The notes under the pieces: generated by a model
Database searches by the model: none
What the model was told of the DNA's origin: nothing
Seen by the model: the letters and a program-made list of their open reading frames with translations, nothing else
DNA from: Bradyrhizobium sp. WD16
GTDB lineage: Bacteria > Pseudomonadota > Alphaproteobacteria > Rhizobiales > Xanthobacteraceae
NCBI RefSeq assembly: GCF_024181725.1
Contig: NZ_CP028908.1
Location: 1,240,001-1,304,000, forward strand
Length of the DNA stretch: 64,000 nt
Direction: 5' to 3'
Made by a program: the position numbers and the translations under genes
In this document: positions 10,122 to 19,754 of the stretch, piece by piece
Numbering within the stretch: position 1 is the first letter of the stretch
Layout: each line of letters begins with the position of its first letter

Positions 10122-11051
10122 TCAGCTGAGCCGCAGCGGCGGCGCGAGCCGGGTGCCGCGCAGGAAGACCTCGGCGGCCATCGGCTGCTTGCCGGCGCGC
10201 TGCAGTCCGAGGATGCGGACGGCACCGGAACCGCAGGCGACCGTGAGGCGGTCGTCGAGCAGCGCGCCCGGTTCGCCCGCGCCCTCGGCAAATTCACAGC
10301 GCAGGATCTTCAGCCGCACCGTCTCGCCCTCGATCACCGCCTCGCACCAGGCGCCGGGAAATGGCGAGAGGCCATGGCAATGACGCAGCACCTCGCGCGC
10401 CGGCCGCGTCCAGTCGATCTTCGCTTCCGCCTTGTCGATCTTGGCGGCGTAGGTGACGCCGTCGTCACCCTGCGGCCTGAGCTGCAGCGTGCCGCGCTCC
10501 AGCGCGCCCATGGCGCGGCCCATCAGGTCGGCGCCAAGCCGGGCGAGGCGGTCGTGCAAGTCGCTCGCGGTCATGCCATCGGTGATCGCGATGCGCTCGG
10601 CCATGGCGACATCGCCGGTGTCGAGACCGACATCCATCTTCATCACCATGACGCCGCTCTCGGCATCGCCGGCCATGATGGCGCGATTGATCGGCGCTGC
10701 GCCGCGCCAGCGTGGCAACAGCGAGGCGTGGAGGTTGAAGCAGCCGAGCGGCACTGCTTCGAGAATGGGCAGGGGCAGGATCAGGCCGTAGGCCACCACG
10801 ACGGCGGCGTCAGCGCCGTGGGCACGAAACTGGGCCTCCGCCTCGCCGTTGCGCAGGCTCTTCGGCGTCAGCACCTCGATGCCGAGGCGCTGCGCCTCGC
10901 GATGAACGGGGGTGACCTGTTCCTTCATGCCGCGGCCGGCGGGTTTCGGCGCCCGTGTATAGACGGCGACGATGTCGTGCGCCTGGGCCAGTTCGAGCAG
11001 GGTCGGCACCGCGAAATCGGGCGTGCCCATGAAGATCAGACGCAGCGCCAT
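10122..11051 (-). CDS. fmt: Methionyl-tRNA formyltransferase
   Basis: Formylates initiator Met-tRNA with 10-formyl-tetrahydrofolate. 309 aa from the start [16 protein letters not shown]; ten residues of upstream open frame are not family-like and were dropped. The catalytic triad is present: Asn106 and His108 in [17 protein letters not shown], and Asp144 in LDTG. The C-terminal tRNA-binding OB-fold covers about residues 205-309. def is next upstream, and together they add and remove the N-formyl group. Confidence 0.97.
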   Translation of the reverse strand: MALRLIFMGTPDFAVPTLLELAQAHDIVAVYTRAPKPAGRGMKEQVTPVHREAQRLGIEVLTPKSLRNGEAEAQFRAHGADAAVVVAYGLILPLPILEAVPLGCFNLHASLLPRWRGAAPINRAIMAGDAESGVMVMKMDVGLDTGDVAMAERIAITDGMTASDLHDRLARLGADLMGRAMGALERGTLQLRPQGDDGVTYAAKIDKAEAKIDWTRPAREVLRHCHGLSPFPGAWCEAVIEGETVRLKILRCEFAEGAGEPGALLDDRLTVACGSGAVRILGLQRAGKQPMAAEVFLRGTRLAPPLRLS

Positions 11052-11115
11052 CGCGGGCCGGCTCCTTAAGGACTGGCTCAAGAAGCCGCCGGCAAGATCG
11101 GCCGCTTCTCAGGTC

Positions 11116-11174
11116 GTCATGCCCGCGCTTGTCGCAGGCATCCACGCCTTTGCAGGAACAAGCCTCGCCATGAC
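11116..11174. repeat. REP-like unit between def and fmt
   Basis: GTCATG at 11116 and CATGAC at 11169-11174 bracket a CCCGCGCTTGTCGCAGGCATCC core with an internal short inverted repeat. It lies in the 171-bp gap between def and fmt. Confidence 0.5.
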
Positions 11175-11222
11175 ATGAAAATTCTCAGCTCAACAACAAT
11201 CCAGGTGGACGAGAATGGGCCA

Positions 11223-11741
11223 TCAGACCACCGCGCGCTTGGCGGCCTTGGTGAACTTCTTCATCACCCGGTCGCGCTTGAGCTTCGAGAGATAATCAAC
11301 GAACAGCACGCCGTTCAGGTGGTCGATCTCATGCTGGATGCAGGTGGCGTAGAGACCGATCGCCTCGTCCTCGCGCAGCTTGCCGTCGATGTCGAGATAG
11401 CGCACCCGCACGCTCGCCGGCCGCTCGACCTCCTCGTAATATTCAGGGATCGACAGGCAGCCTTCCTCGTAGACGCTCGTCTCCTCGGATGACCAGGTGA
11501 TCTCCGGATTGATGAAGACGCGCGGCTCCTTCTGCTCGCCCTCCTTCTTGGAGATGTCCATGGTGATCAGCCGCACCGGCTGGGCGACCTGGATCGCCGC
11601 CAGCCCGATGCCGGGCGCGTCGTACATGGTCTCGAGCATGTCGTCGGCGAGCTTGCGCACCTCCGCCGTGACCGTTTCGATCGGGCTGGAGATCAGGCGA
11701 AGCTGCCTGTCAGGGAGAATAATGATGTCGCGAATGGCCAT
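11223..11741 (-). CDS. def: Peptide deformylase
   Basis: Metallohydrolase that removes the formyl group from nascent N-termini. 172 aa. All three family motifs are intact: GIGLAAIQ (residues 44-51), EGCLS (93-97, metal ligand Cys) and HEIDH (137-141, two metal His ligands and the catalytic Glu). It heads the minus-strand def-fmt-truA cluster. Confidence 0.98.
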   Translation of the reverse strand: MAIRDIIILPDRQLRLISSPIETVTAEVRKLADDMLETMYDAPGIGLAAIQVAQPVRLITMDISKKEGEQKEPRVFINPEITWSSEETSVYEEGCLSIPEYYEEVERPASVRVRYLDIDGKLREDEAIGLYATCIQHEIDHLNGVLFVDYLSKLKRDRVMKKFTKAAKRAVV

Positions 11742-11806
11742 TGGCGCGATGTAATGCGCGAGGGCAGTCCGGTCAATCAGCCGGGGGGCAGCGGCTCAAC
11801 AACTAT

Positions 11807-11894
11807 CGTCATGGCCGGGCTCGTCCCGGCCATCTACGTCTTTTCTTATCCGATGCCGACAAGACGTGGATGCCCGGCCAAGGCCGGCATGACG
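11807..11894. repeat. Paired, inverted REP-like units (REPIN-like)
   Basis: Two REP-like units face each other. The first starts CGTCATGGCCGGGC at 11807 and the second is its approximate inverse, ending GCCGGCATGACG at 11894. Inner arms ACGTCTT and AAGACGT also pair around an 18-nt loop, so the whole 88 bp can fold into one long hairpin. It lies between the divergent genes def and rmuC. Confidence 0.7.
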
Positions 11895-12028
11895 AACGAC
11901 GCCAAGCCCCGCCCTCACCCGCCGCGACCCGAATTTACCTCCCGTAAACCACGTTTCTTCAGGCTCTGTTTACCCTTGACGTTCTCTCTTCGTTCGCTTC
12001 CGGCCACCGAATCGGGGTAGAAGAGCCC

Positions 12029-13219
12029 ATGAACGAGATCCTGTTCGCCATTGACGGCACCCCGATCCGCCTCGGCGCGGTGCTGCTGACCCTTGCCGCC
12101 CTGACGGTTGTGCTGCTCGCCGCGATCGCCGTGGTTATCGCCCGCTCGTCCGGCCGCAACCAGACCGCAACGCTCGCCCAGGCGATGCGCGCCGACGAAC
12201 TGGAAGAACGGGTCGCCGACCTGCTCAAGGCCCAGACCGAGGCCCATGGCCGGATCGACGCCATGGGCCAGGCCCTGGCGAACCGTCAGGCGGAGATGGC
12301 CCGCGCGGTCAGCGAGCGGCTTGATGCGGTCGGCCACCGCGTCGGCCAGTCGATGGAGCAGACCACGCGTCACACCGCCGAGAGCCTGCGGGCGCTGCAT
12401 GAGCGACTCGGCATCATCGACAACGCCCACAAGAACCTCACCGAACTCACCACCCAGGTGACCACCCTGCGCGACGTGCTCGCCAACAAGCAGGCGCGCG
12501 GCGCCTTCGGCCAGGCGCGCATGGAGGCGATCGTCCAGGACGGACTGCCCAAGGGCTCGTTCGAATTCCAGTTCACTTTGAGCAACGGCAAGCGGCCGGA
12601 CTGTGTGGTCTTCCTGCCCGACCAGCGGCCGCTCTGCATCGATGCCAAATTCCCGCTGGAGTCCGTCACCGCGCTGCGCGAGGCGAAGAGCGACGAGGAG
12701 CGCAAGGGCGCGGCGCAGCGCCTGCGCCAGGACGTCACCCGGCATATCGGCGACATCGCCGAGAAATACCTGGTCGCAGGCGAGACCCAGGACACCGCGC
12801 TGATGTTCGTGCCCTCGGAATCGGTCTATGCCGAGATCCACGAGGGTTTCGATGACGTGGTGCAAAAAGCCTATCGCGCCCGCGTCGTGCTGGTGTCGCC
12901 GTCGCTGCTGATGCTGGCGATCCAGGTGATGCAGCAGATCCTCAAGGACGCGCGGATGCGGGACGCCGCCGACCAGATCCGCACCGAGGTGATCAACATG
13001 ATGGCCGATGTCGAGCGGCTGCGCGATCGCGTCTCCAAGCTCGGCAGCCACTTCGACCAGGTCGGCGAGGATGTCCGCCAGGTGCTGATCTCGGTCACCA
13101 AGATCGGCAAGCGCGCCGCGCGGATTGAGGAACTCGATTTCAGCCCATCAGAGGATACGGCCGCGCCCGCGCCGGAGCTGTTCGTGGCGCCGACGCGGAA
13201 GATCCAGGCGGGGGAATAG
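12029..13219 (+). CDS. rmuC: DNA recombination protein RmuC
   Basis: 396 aa. An N-terminal membrane anchor (about residues 15-40) is followed by a long coiled-coil region (about 55-150) and the PD-(D/E)XK-like RmuC domain. The domain shows PKGSFEFQFTLSNGKRPDCVV and CIDAKFPLESV, which carry the conserved Asp and Asp-x-Lys of the nuclease core. RmuC homologues limit DNA inversions; the biochemistry is poorly known. The ATG at 12029 gives the family length. Confidence 0.93.
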   Translation: MNEILFAIDGTPIRLGAVLLTLAALTVVLLAAIAVVIARSSGRNQTATLAQAMRADELEERVADLLKAQTEAHGRIDAMGQALANRQAEMARAVSERLDAVGHRVGQSMEQTTRHTAESLRALHERLGIIDNAHKNLTELTTQVTTLRDVLANKQARGAFGQARMEAIVQDGLPKGSFEFQFTLSNGKRPDCVVFLPDQRPLCIDAKFPLESVTALREAKSDEERKGAAQRLRQDVTRHIGDIAEKYLVAGETQDTALMFVPSESVYAEIHEGFDDVVQKAYRARVVLVSPSLLMLAIQVMQQILKDARMRDAADQIRTEVINMMADVERLRDRVSKLGSHFDQVGEDVRQVLISVTKIGKRAARIEELDFSPSEDTAAPAPELFVAPTRKIQAGE

Positions 13220-13322
13220 GCCACCAGCAGAATGAACGTCTCGTACCCGGCCTTGTGCCGGGCATCCTATGTGGACGGCCCCCGGCCACCTTATCCGTCC
13301 GAATCTATGCTATCCCCCCGCC

Positions 13323-14696
13323 ATGTCAGCCACCCCAGATCTTCCCGCCGCCGTCGCGGCTTCGCCTGAAGCGGCCCGCCCGACCTGGCGGGAAACCATG
13401 GCGGTTTATCTGCAGCCGCGGGTGCTGGTCGTCATGTTCCTCGGCTTCTCGTCCGGCCTGCCGCTGGCGCTGTCCGGCTCGACGCTGCAGATCTGGATGC
13501 GGGAGGCCGGGATTGATCTCGCGGCCATCGGACTGCTCGCGCTGGTCGGCACGCCCTATACCCTGAAATTCTTCTGGGCGCCGCTGGTCGACGCCCTCGA
13601 CGTGCCGCTGCTGACGCGCTGGCTCGGCCGCCGCCGCGGCTGGCTGGTGTTCTCGCAGCTGCTGCTGATCGTGGCAATCCTGCTGCTGGCGATCACCGAT
13701 GCCGGCAAGGCGCCGCTCCTCGCCGCCGTCGCGGCGCTCCTCGTCGCCACCGCCTCGGCGACCCAGGACATCGTCGTCGACGCCTTCCGGGTCGAGAGCT
13801 TGCCCGAGCCGGAGCAGGCCGCCGGAATGGCCGCCTATGTCGCGGCCTATCGCATCGGCATGCTGGTCTCGACCGCGGGTCTTCTGATCCTGGTCAGCTA
13901 CATCCAATCCACCGGCATGGGCAAGGACCTATCCTGGACCTGGGGCTACGTCATCATGGCCGCCATGGTGCTGATCGGCACCATCACTGCTCTCGCCGCG
14001 ACCGAGCCGGCCCAGTCGAAGCGCGCCGAAGCGGCGATGGGTGGCAAGAGCGCTGTCCTGCGGATCATGGAGGCGGCCGCCGGCGCCTTCGGCGAATTCC
14101 TCACCCGCACCGATGCGCTCGCCATCCTTGCCTTCGTGGTGCTGTTCAAGTTCACCGACGCCTTTTCCGGCACGATGACGGCACCCTTCGTCATCGATCT
14201 CGGCTTCAGCAAGGCCGACTACGCGGCGATCGTGAAGGGCGTCGGCCTCGCCGCCACGCTGCTCGGAGGCTTCGCCGGCGGCTTCGTCGCCCGCGCCTTT
14301 TCGCTACCAGCGAGCCTGTGGATCGGCGGCGTGCTGCAGGCGCTCGCCAATCTCTCCTTCTCCTGGCTCGCTCTGGTCGGTGTCAATCAATATGCCCTGG
14401 CGCTCGCCATCACCGCCGAGAATTTCACCAGCGCCATCGGCACGGTGATTTTTGTCGCTTACCTCTCGGCGCTGTGCAAAAGCCCGCTTCACACCGCCAC
14501 GCAATATGCGCTGCTGACCGCGCTCGCCGCCGTTGGCCGCACCTACCTGTCCTCGGGCGCCGGCTTCATCGCCAAGGCCACCGGCTGGCCGCTGTTCTTC
14601 GCCATCTGCGTCGTCGTGGCGATTCCTTCCCTACTGCTGCTCGTCCATCTGCAGAGACGCCGCCATTTCGATACGTTGGGGAAGGTGGAAGCTTGA
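13323..14696 (+). CDS. ampG: MFS transporter, AmpG-type muropeptide permease
   Basis: 457 aa with about 12-14 membrane segments. AmpG-type signatures near the N-terminus are FSSGLPLALSGSTLQIWMREAGI and TPYTLKFFWAPLVDAL, followed by ASATQDIVVDAFRVE. AmpG imports GlcNAc-anhydroMurNAc peptides from the periplasm for cell-wall recycling. The ATG at 13323 is chosen over an upstream ATG at 13269, which would add an unlikely leader. The substrate is inferred by family. Confidence 0.88.
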   Translation: MSATPDLPAAVAASPEAARPTWRETMAVYLQPRVLVVMFLGFSSGLPLALSGSTLQIWMREAGIDLAAIGLLALVGTPYTLKFFWAPLVDALDVPLLTRWLGRRRGWLVFSQLLLIVAILLLAITDAGKAPLLAAVAALLVATASATQDIVVDAFRVESLPEPEQAAGMAAYVAAYRIGMLVSTAGLLILVSYIQSTGMGKDLSWTWGYVIMAAMVLIGTITALAATEPAQSKRAEAAMGGKSAVLRIMEAAAGAFGEFLTRTDALAILAFVVLFKFTDAFSGTMTAPFVIDLGFSKADYAAIVKGVGLAATLLGGFAGGFVARAFSLPASLWIGGVLQALANLSFSWLALVGVNQYALALAITAENFTSAIGTVIFVAYLSALCKSPLHTATQYALLTALAAVGRTYLSSGAGFIAKATGWPLFFAICVVVAIPSLLLLVHLQRRRHFDTLGKVEA

Positions 14697-14706
14697 GGGC
14701 TTCACC

Positions 14707-15117
14707 TCAGTGGGCGGTGACCAGTGCCCATTTGATGACGATGGCGTCGCTCATCTGACCGGCGAGCTCGGCGCATGACACCTGGTCGGCCCTGATCGAC
14801 ACCTGCTTGCCGATATACGACTTGAGCTGCTTCGCCTCGGCTTCGCTCGACGTGACGAGCTGGAACGTCTCCGGCCCGGTCTCGAGATTGCACAGTCCGT
14901 CCGGTCCGGGCAGCTTGCGCGGCTCGCTGACCAGCTGGAAGCTGTCGACGCGCTTGCCGTCTGGTCCGCGGGCGCGCATCGCCTGCAATTCGCCGGACAG
15001 AACGCCGCCCTTGGCGATCACCTGCTGGGCCTGGGCCAGATCCGCGACCAGCCCGGCGGCGGCAATCACGGCGGCAAGCAGGAGGCGGAGGCTGGCGTGG
15101 GGCAGAATCGGAGTCAT
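14707..15117 (-). CDS. Small exported protein of unknown function
   Basis: 136 aa with a clear Sec signal peptide (LLLAAVIAAAGLVADLAQA, cleavage before QQVIA around residue 31). The mature part is about 105 aa with two Cys (one in GLCNLETGPETF, one in QVSCAEL) that could form a disulfide. I do not recognise the family. It lies 20 bp downstream of recR on the same strand and could be cotranscribed. Confidence 0.65.
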   Translation of the reverse strand: MTPILPHASLRLLLAAVIAAAGLVADLAQAQQVIAKGGVLSGELQAMRARGPDGKRVDSFQLVSEPRKLPGPDGLCNLETGPETFQLVTSSEAEAKQLKSYIGKQVSIRADQVSCAELAGQMSDAIVIKWALVTAH

Positions 15118-15137
15118 GGTTTCTTCGCGTGCGAGGT

Positions 15138-15743
15138 TCAGAACAGGGTGCGCTGGCGCATTGCCGCCGACAGCGTGCCCTCGTCGAGATAGTCGAGTTC
15201 GCCGCCGACCGGCACGCCATGGGCGAGCCGGGTGATTCGGACATTCGCCTCCTGCAGGAGATCGGTGATGTAATGCGCCGTGGTCTGGCCGTCCACAGTG
15301 GCGTTGAGCGCCAGCACCACTTCGCTCACCTGCGGCTCATGAGCCCGCTTGACCAGGGCGTCGATGGTGAGGTCCCGCGGACCGACGCCGTCGAGCGGCG
15401 ACAGCGTGCCGCCGAGCACGTGATAACGCCCCTGCGTCGCATGGGCCCGTTCCAGCGCCCACAGGTCGGCGACATCGGCGACCACGACGATCAGGGCGCC
15501 GTCCCGCCGCTGATCGGTGCAGACCGCGCAGGGATTCTGGGTGTCGATGTTGCCGCAGGTCTTGCAGACCTGGATGCGGTCCATCGCCACCTGCAGCGCC
15601 GACGTCAGCGGCGCCATCAGGGCCTCGCGCTTCTTGATCAGATGCAGCGCGGCGCGACGCGCCGAGCGCGGGCCGAGCCCCGGCAGCCGCGCCAGAAGCT
15701 GGATCAGGCGTTCGATTTCGGGACCGGCGACGGCAGTCGACAT
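15138..15743 (-). CDS. recR: Recombination protein RecR
   Basis: 201 aa component of RecFOR, which loads RecA at gaps. The HhH-like start [20 protein letters not shown] is followed by a C4 zinc finger (Cys60, Cys63, Cys72, Cys75) and a Toprim domain ([13 protein letters not shown] to about residue 180). It is third in the dnaX-ebfC-recR block, 34 bp after ebfC. Confidence 0.97.
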   Translation of the reverse strand: MSTAVAGPEIERLIQLLARLPGLGPRSARRAALHLIKKREALMAPLTSALQVAMDRIQVCKTCGNIDTQNPCAVCTDQRRDGALIVVVADVADLWALERAHATQGRYHVLGGTLSPLDGVGPRDLTIDALVKRAHEPQVSEVVLALNATVDGQTTAHYITDLLQEANVRITRLAHGVPVGGELDYLDEGTLSAAMRQRTLF

Positions 15744-15777
15744 GGAGGGGGACTCGATTGGCGAAAAAAACGCGAAC

Positions 15778-16098
15778 TCAGCCGAGCCCGAGTCCGGGCG
15801 GCAACGACAGTCCGCCGGTCAAATCCTTCATCTTCTCCTGCATCGCGGCCTCGGCCTTGCGGCGAGCATCGCCATGGGCGGCGACCAGCAGGTCTTCGAG
15901 GATCTCGCGTTCCTCCGGCTTGATCAGCGACGGATCGATCTTGACCGCCTTGACCTCGCTCTTGGCGGTCATGCGCACGCTGACGAGACCGCCGCCGGCC
16001 AGTCCCTCGACCTCGACGTGATCGAGCTCCTCCTGTAGCGCCTTCATCTTGGATTGGAGCTGCGCGGCCTGTTTCATCATGCCGAGAAAATCAACCAT
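15778..16098 (-). CDS. ebfC: YbaB/EbfC family nucleoid-associated protein
   Basis: 106 aa DNA-binding dimer. It starts [19 protein letters not shown]; a helical N-terminus is followed by the [24 protein letters not shown] strand region, both diagnostic. The ATG at 16098 is used; longer open frame upstream runs through a REP-like repeat and is not protein-like. Conserved partner of dnaX and recR. Confidence 0.95.
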   Translation of the reverse strand: MVDFLGMMKQAAQLQSKMKALQEELDHVEVEGLAGGGLVSVRMTAKSEVKAVKIDPSLIKPEEREILEDLLVAAHGDARRKAEAAMQEKMKDLTGGLSLPPGLGLG

Positions 16099-16184
16099 CG
16101 TGTCCTCTATTCTCGTCATGGCCGGCGGGCGACACGGCCAGGCATGACGGCTGCTGTTGCTGGCCCTCAGCTCGAACCCAGAAT

Positions 16185-18056
16185 CTAGTCGTCGCCGTCG
16201 AAACCGTCCATGTCGTCGTCGAAGGCGGTGCCGTCGTCGCTCATCGTGACCTTGGCCGGCTGCACCGCGGGCGTGTGACGGACCTCGACGATGCGGGCAC
16301 CCGGAAAGTGCGCCATCACCTCCTGCACCCGCGGATCGGCCTCGGCGGCGCGCTCGCGGGCGCTGCGCAACATCTCGCGCTGCGCGCGCAGCGGTCGCTC
16401 GCCTTCGGCCTGCGAGACTGCCACCATCCAGCGCCGGCCGGTCCATTGTTCCAGCTTGCGCTGCAATTCGTTGGGCAGGCCGCGCGGCGCGCTCGGCTCC
16501 AGCGCGATCTCCAGCTTGGCGTCATCGAGCCGCACGAAGCGCACGTCGCGCTCCATCGTCTTCTGCAGCAGGATATCGCGCTTGCCGATAAAGGTAACGA
16601 TCTCCGCGTAGGAGCGCAGTTCCACGCCGGGCGCGGCCTGCCGCGCCGTTGCCGGCGCGGCAGTGCTCAGGCGTGCCGAGGCCTCGGCGCCGCCGCCACG
16701 CGCCACGGCCATGGTCCGCGGCGCCGGCGCTTCGCTGCGCAAAGGCGCGCTTGCCGCCGGTCCTGCCGCCCCGCCGCGCGAAGCCGGACCACCACCACCC
16801 GCGGTCGCACTGCCGCCGCCCTGCTCGATCATGCGGATCGCCTCGTCGGGCGTCGGCAGATCAGCGATATAGGCAATCCGCACCAGCACCATTTCGGCGG
16901 CGGCCTGCGGCCGCGTCGCCGACTGGACCTCGGCGATGCCCTTGAGCAGCATCTGCCACATGCGCGACAGCACCCGCATCGACAGCTTGCCGGCGAATTC
17001 GCGGCCGCGCACGCGCTCGGTCTCGCCCAGCGCGACATTGTCCGCGATCGCCGGCACCACCTTGATGCGGGTGACGAAATTGACGAATTCGGCGAGGTCG
17101 CTTAGCACCACGACCGGGTCGGCGCCGGTGTCGTACTGGTCGCGGAATTCTTTGAAGGCACTCGCGATGTCGCCGCGGGCAAGCGCCTCGAACAGATCGA
17201 TGACGCGGGTGCGGTCGGCGAGGCCCAGCATCTGGCGCACGTCTTCGGCGCGTACGATGCCGGAGGCATGGGCGATGGCCTGGTCGAGCAGCGACAGCGA
17301 ATCGCGCACCGAGCCTTCGGCCGCGCGGGCGATTGCGGCCAGCGCCTCTGGCTCAACCTCGACCTCTTCCTTGTTCGCGATGTTGCCGAGGTGGGCCATC
17401 AGCACGTCGGCATCGACGCGGCGCAAATCGAAGCGCTGGCAGCGCGACAGCACCGTCACCGGCACTTTGCGGATCTCGGTGGTGGCGAAGACGAACTTGG
17501 CGTGCTCCGGCGGCTCCTCCAGCGTCTTGAGGAAGGCGTTGAACGCCTTCTCCGACAGCATGTGAACCTCGTCGATGATGTACACCTTGTAGCGCGCGCT
17601 GGAGGGAGCGTAGCGCACACCATCGGTGATCTGGCGAACATCGTCGATGCCGGTATGGGAGGCGGCGTCCATTTCCAGGACGTCGATGTGCCGGCTCTCC
17701 ATGATCGCCTGGCAGTGCAGTCCGGTCACCGGCATGTGGATGGTCGGTCCCTTGACCGAACCATCGGGCAGTTCATAGTTCAGCGCCCGGGCGAGGATGC
17801 GCGCCGTGGTCGTCTTGCCGACGCCGCGCACGCCGGTCAGGATCCAGGCCTGCGGAATCCGGCCCGTCTCAAAGGCGTTGGATAGCGTCCGCACCATCGG
17901 CTCTTGACCGATCAGGTCAGCGAAATTGGTCGGGCGATATTTGCGGGCGAGGACGCGATAACCACGGGAAGGCGCCGGAACTGCCGCTTCGGACCGATGG
18001 GCCCCCGACGGATCGGCTCCGGACCCTGCCGCTCCGGAATGTCCAGCATCAGCCAT
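16185..18056 (-). CDS. dnaX: DNA polymerase III subunits gamma and tau
   Basis: Clamp-loader ATPase, 623 aa from MADAGHSG. Motifs: RKYRPTNFADLIGQ, Walker A GVRGVGKTTTA (about 75-85), Walker B IIDEVHML, sensor 1 FATTEIRKVP and SRCQRFDLRRV. The usual four-Cys zinc module after Walker A is almost gone; only one Cys remains, in GLHCQAIMES. A Gly/Ala-rich linker precedes the C-terminal tau region. The frame is open upstream to 18332, but that stretch contains the SRP RNA gene, so the start at 18056 is favoured. No A-rich frameshift site was noticed. Confidence 0.95.
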   Translation of the reverse strand: MADAGHSGAAGSGADPSGAHRSEAAVPAPSRGYRVLARKYRPTNFADLIGQEPMVRTLSNAFETGRIPQAWILTGVRGVGKTTTARILARALNYELPDGSVKGPTIHMPVTGLHCQAIMESRHIDVLEMDAASHTGIDDVRQITDGVRYAPSSARYKVYIIDEVHMLSEKAFNAFLKTLEEPPEHAKFVFATTEIRKVPVTVLSRCQRFDLRRVDADVLMAHLGNIANKEEVEVEPEALAAIARAAEGSVRDSLSLLDQAIAHASGIVRAEDVRQMLGLADRTRVIDLFEALARGDIASAFKEFRDQYDTGADPVVVLSDLAEFVNFVTRIKVVPAIADNVALGETERVRGREFAGKLSMRVLSRMWQMLLKGIAEVQSATRPQAAAEMVLVRIAYIADLPTPDEAIRMIEQGGGSATAGGGGPASRGGAAGPAASAPLRSEAPAPRTMAVARGGGAEASARLSTAAPATARQAAPGVELRSYAEIVTFIGKRDILLQKTMERDVRFVRLDDAKLEIALEPSAPRGLPNELQRKLEQWTGRRWMVAVSQAEGERPLRAQREMLRSARERAAEADPRVQEVMAHFPGARIVEVRHTPAVQPAKVTMSDDGTAFDDDMDGFDGDD

Positions 18057-18187
18057 CAAACGATCCGCGAGGGTCCAACTTTGCCGGGACGGAACATCCG
18101 TGGGCGAATTTCGACAAGAAGCCGGACCTTGGTTCCGGTGGGATCGGGAACCCGCGCGATCCCGAACAGAGGGCGACGGGCTGAAGT

Positions 18188-18283
18188 GGGAGACTGACGA
18201 GCGACCCGATCCGGACCTCGTTAGGGCTGCTTCCTTCCGGACCTGACCCGGTTGGCGAGTGGCTCGTCCACCGCCAATCTCCC
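18188..18283 (-). ncRNA. ffs: SRP RNA, small bacterial type (4.5S)
   Basis: RNA component of the signal recognition particle. On the minus strand the apical loop reads GTCAGGTCCGGAAGGAAGC, the universal Ffh-binding hairpin (GGAA tetraloop). GGGAGA at the 5' end (18278-18283) pairs with TCTCCC at the 3' end (18188-18193), and GACGAGC pairs with GCTCGTC inside, giving a 96-nt rod. It lies just upstream of dnaX. Confidence 0.93.
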
Positions 18284-18289
18284 GGGACC

Positions 18290-18318
18290 TATTTGGCGCC
18301 AAAGCGAGCGGAAAGCAA
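18290..18318 (-). promoter_or_regulatory. Likely promoter of ffs
   Basis: On the minus strand TTGCTT (18318-18313), a 17-nt spacer and CAAATA (18295-18290) end six bases before the SRP RNA 5' end. Position and spacing fit a housekeeping sigma promoter; the -10 box is a weak match. Confidence 0.5.
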
Positions 18319-18388
18319 GCGCGGCGCGGCATGATCTGTTAGTCTGTGGCGGACGAAAATCAGCCTTGAAATCATTGGCGAAAATCCG

Positions 18389-18805
18389 ATGCCCCCCGCC
18401 TGGTCGCTGCACTCCCAACTCGATAAAGACACCATTAATGTGGGCGACCTGCCGCTCTGCCGCGTGGTGGTGATCAAGGACGCCAATTACCCATGGCTGC
18501 TGCTGGTGCCGCGCCGCCCGGAGGTGGTCGAGATCATCGATCTCGACGAGGTCGAGCAGGCCCAATTGATGACCGAAGTGAGCCGCGTCGCCCGGGTGCT
18601 CAAGGACATCACCAAATGCGACAAGCTCAATATCGCCGCCCTCGGCAATGTCGTGCCCCAACTCCATGTCCATGTCATCGCCCGCCGCGCCGGCGATGTC
18701 GCCTGGCCACGGCCGGTCTGGGGCGCGGCGCCGCCGTTGCCGCACGATCCGCAGGAAGTCTCCGATTTCATCGCCGCGCTGCGGCGCAAGATCTGGCTGG
18801 GCTGA
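18389..18805 (+). CDS. HIT family protein
   Basis: 138 aa. The histidine-triad motif appears as NVVPQLHVHVIARR, with the catalytic His pair HVH, and ILV-type strands before it. HIT proteins hydrolyse nucleotide phosphoramidates, dinucleoside polyphosphates or AMP-lysine conjugates; this branch is not functionally assigned. It is 7 bp upstream of nudC, so two nucleotide hydrolases are likely made together. Confidence 0.85.
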   Translation: MPPAWSLHSQLDKDTINVGDLPLCRVVVIKDANYPWLLLVPRRPEVVEIIDLDEVEQAQLMTEVSRVARVLKDITKCDKLNIAALGNVVPQLHVHVIARRAGDVAWPRPVWGAAPPLPHDPQEVSDFIAALRRKIWLG

Positions 18806-18812
18806 TCCGACG

Positions 18813-19754
18813 ATGACCAACAGCATGTTTCCGCTCGGCGCGCCGGGTTTCGCCACGCATCCGATCGAGCGCGCCGCCCATCTGCGCGACGACGTCGACA
18901 AGCTGATAGCGCTGGAGGAGCGGACAGATGCCCGCGCCTATGTGGTGCACCGCGATTCTCTCCTGATCCGCAGGAACGGCGGGCGGCCCACGGCGGCGCT
19001 GACGCTCCAGGAGGCCCGCGGCTTCGGTGCCAATCCAGGCACCGTCTTTCTTGGTCTGCGCGACGGGACGCCGCTGTTCGGCATGGGCATCGCAGCTACT
19101 GCCGCCGAGGCCCTGATCGGCCGCCCCGACGTCGAACTCGGCAATCTACGCGCTGCCATCACCGAAGGCCTGCTACCGGTCGAGGAACTCTCCGCCATCG
19201 CCACGGCCAAATCGCTGGTCAGCTGGCACCAGCGCCACGGTTACTGCCCCAATTGCGGCCAGCGCAGCGCCATGGTGAGCGGCGGCTGGCGCCGCGACTG
19301 CGCCGCCTGCAAGACCCAGCATTTTCCCCGCACCGATCCGGTCGTGATCATGCTGGTGAGCGACGGCGAGCGCTGCCTGCTGGGCCGACAGGCGCAGTTC
19401 CCCGCCGGCATGTGGTCCTGTCTCGCCGGCTTCGTCGAGGTCGCCGAGACCATCGAGGAGGCGGTACGCCGCGAGGTCGCCGAGGAGGCCGGCGTCACCT
19501 GCACCGACGTCGCCTATTACAAGGCGCAGCCCTGGCCCTATCCGTCGTCGCTGATGATCGGCTGCACCGCCCGCGCGACCTCCACCGCGATCACCGTGGA
19601 CCGCAACGAACTCGAAGATGCCCGCTGGTTCGATCGCACCGAGGCAGCTCTCATGCTCGAGCGAGCCCATCCCGACGGCCTCCTTGGTCCCCACCCGGTC
19701 GCCATCGCCCATCACCTGGTCGCGCATTGGCTGAACCAGGGCCGCCTGAGGTGA
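18813..19754 (+). CDS. nudC: NAD(+) diphosphatase NudC
   Basis: 313 aa. Hydrolyses NAD(H) to NMN(H) and AMP and, in E. coli, removes 5'-NAD caps from RNA. A four-Cys zinc ribbon (CPNCG and CAAC, about residues 145-167) precedes the Nudix box in GFVEVAETIEEAVRREVAEE. The NudC-specific QPWPYPSSLM motif follows. Start MTNSMFPLG at 18813. The terminal TGA overlaps the GTG of the broken pfkB gene downstream. Confidence 0.94.
   Translation: MTNSMFPLGAPGFATHPIERAAHLRDDVDKLIALEERTDARAYVVHRDSLLIRRNGGRPTAALTLQEARGFGANPGTVFLGLRDGTPLFGMGIAATAAEALIGRPDVELGNLRAAITEGLLPVEELSAIATAKSLVSWHQRHGYCPNCGQRSAMVSGGWRRDCAACKTQHFPRTDPVVIMLVSDGERCLLGRQAQFPAGMWSCLAGFVEVAETIEEAVRREVAEEAGVTCTDVAYYKAQPWPYPSSLMIGCTARATSTAITVDRNELEDARWFDRTEAALMLERAHPDGLLGPHPVAIAHHLVAHWLNQGRLR

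Noticed and set aside
16185-18332. Longer dnaX start at 18332
   Set aside because: Would place the SRP RNA gene inside the coding region and adds an Arg/Ser-rich leader not typical of the family.
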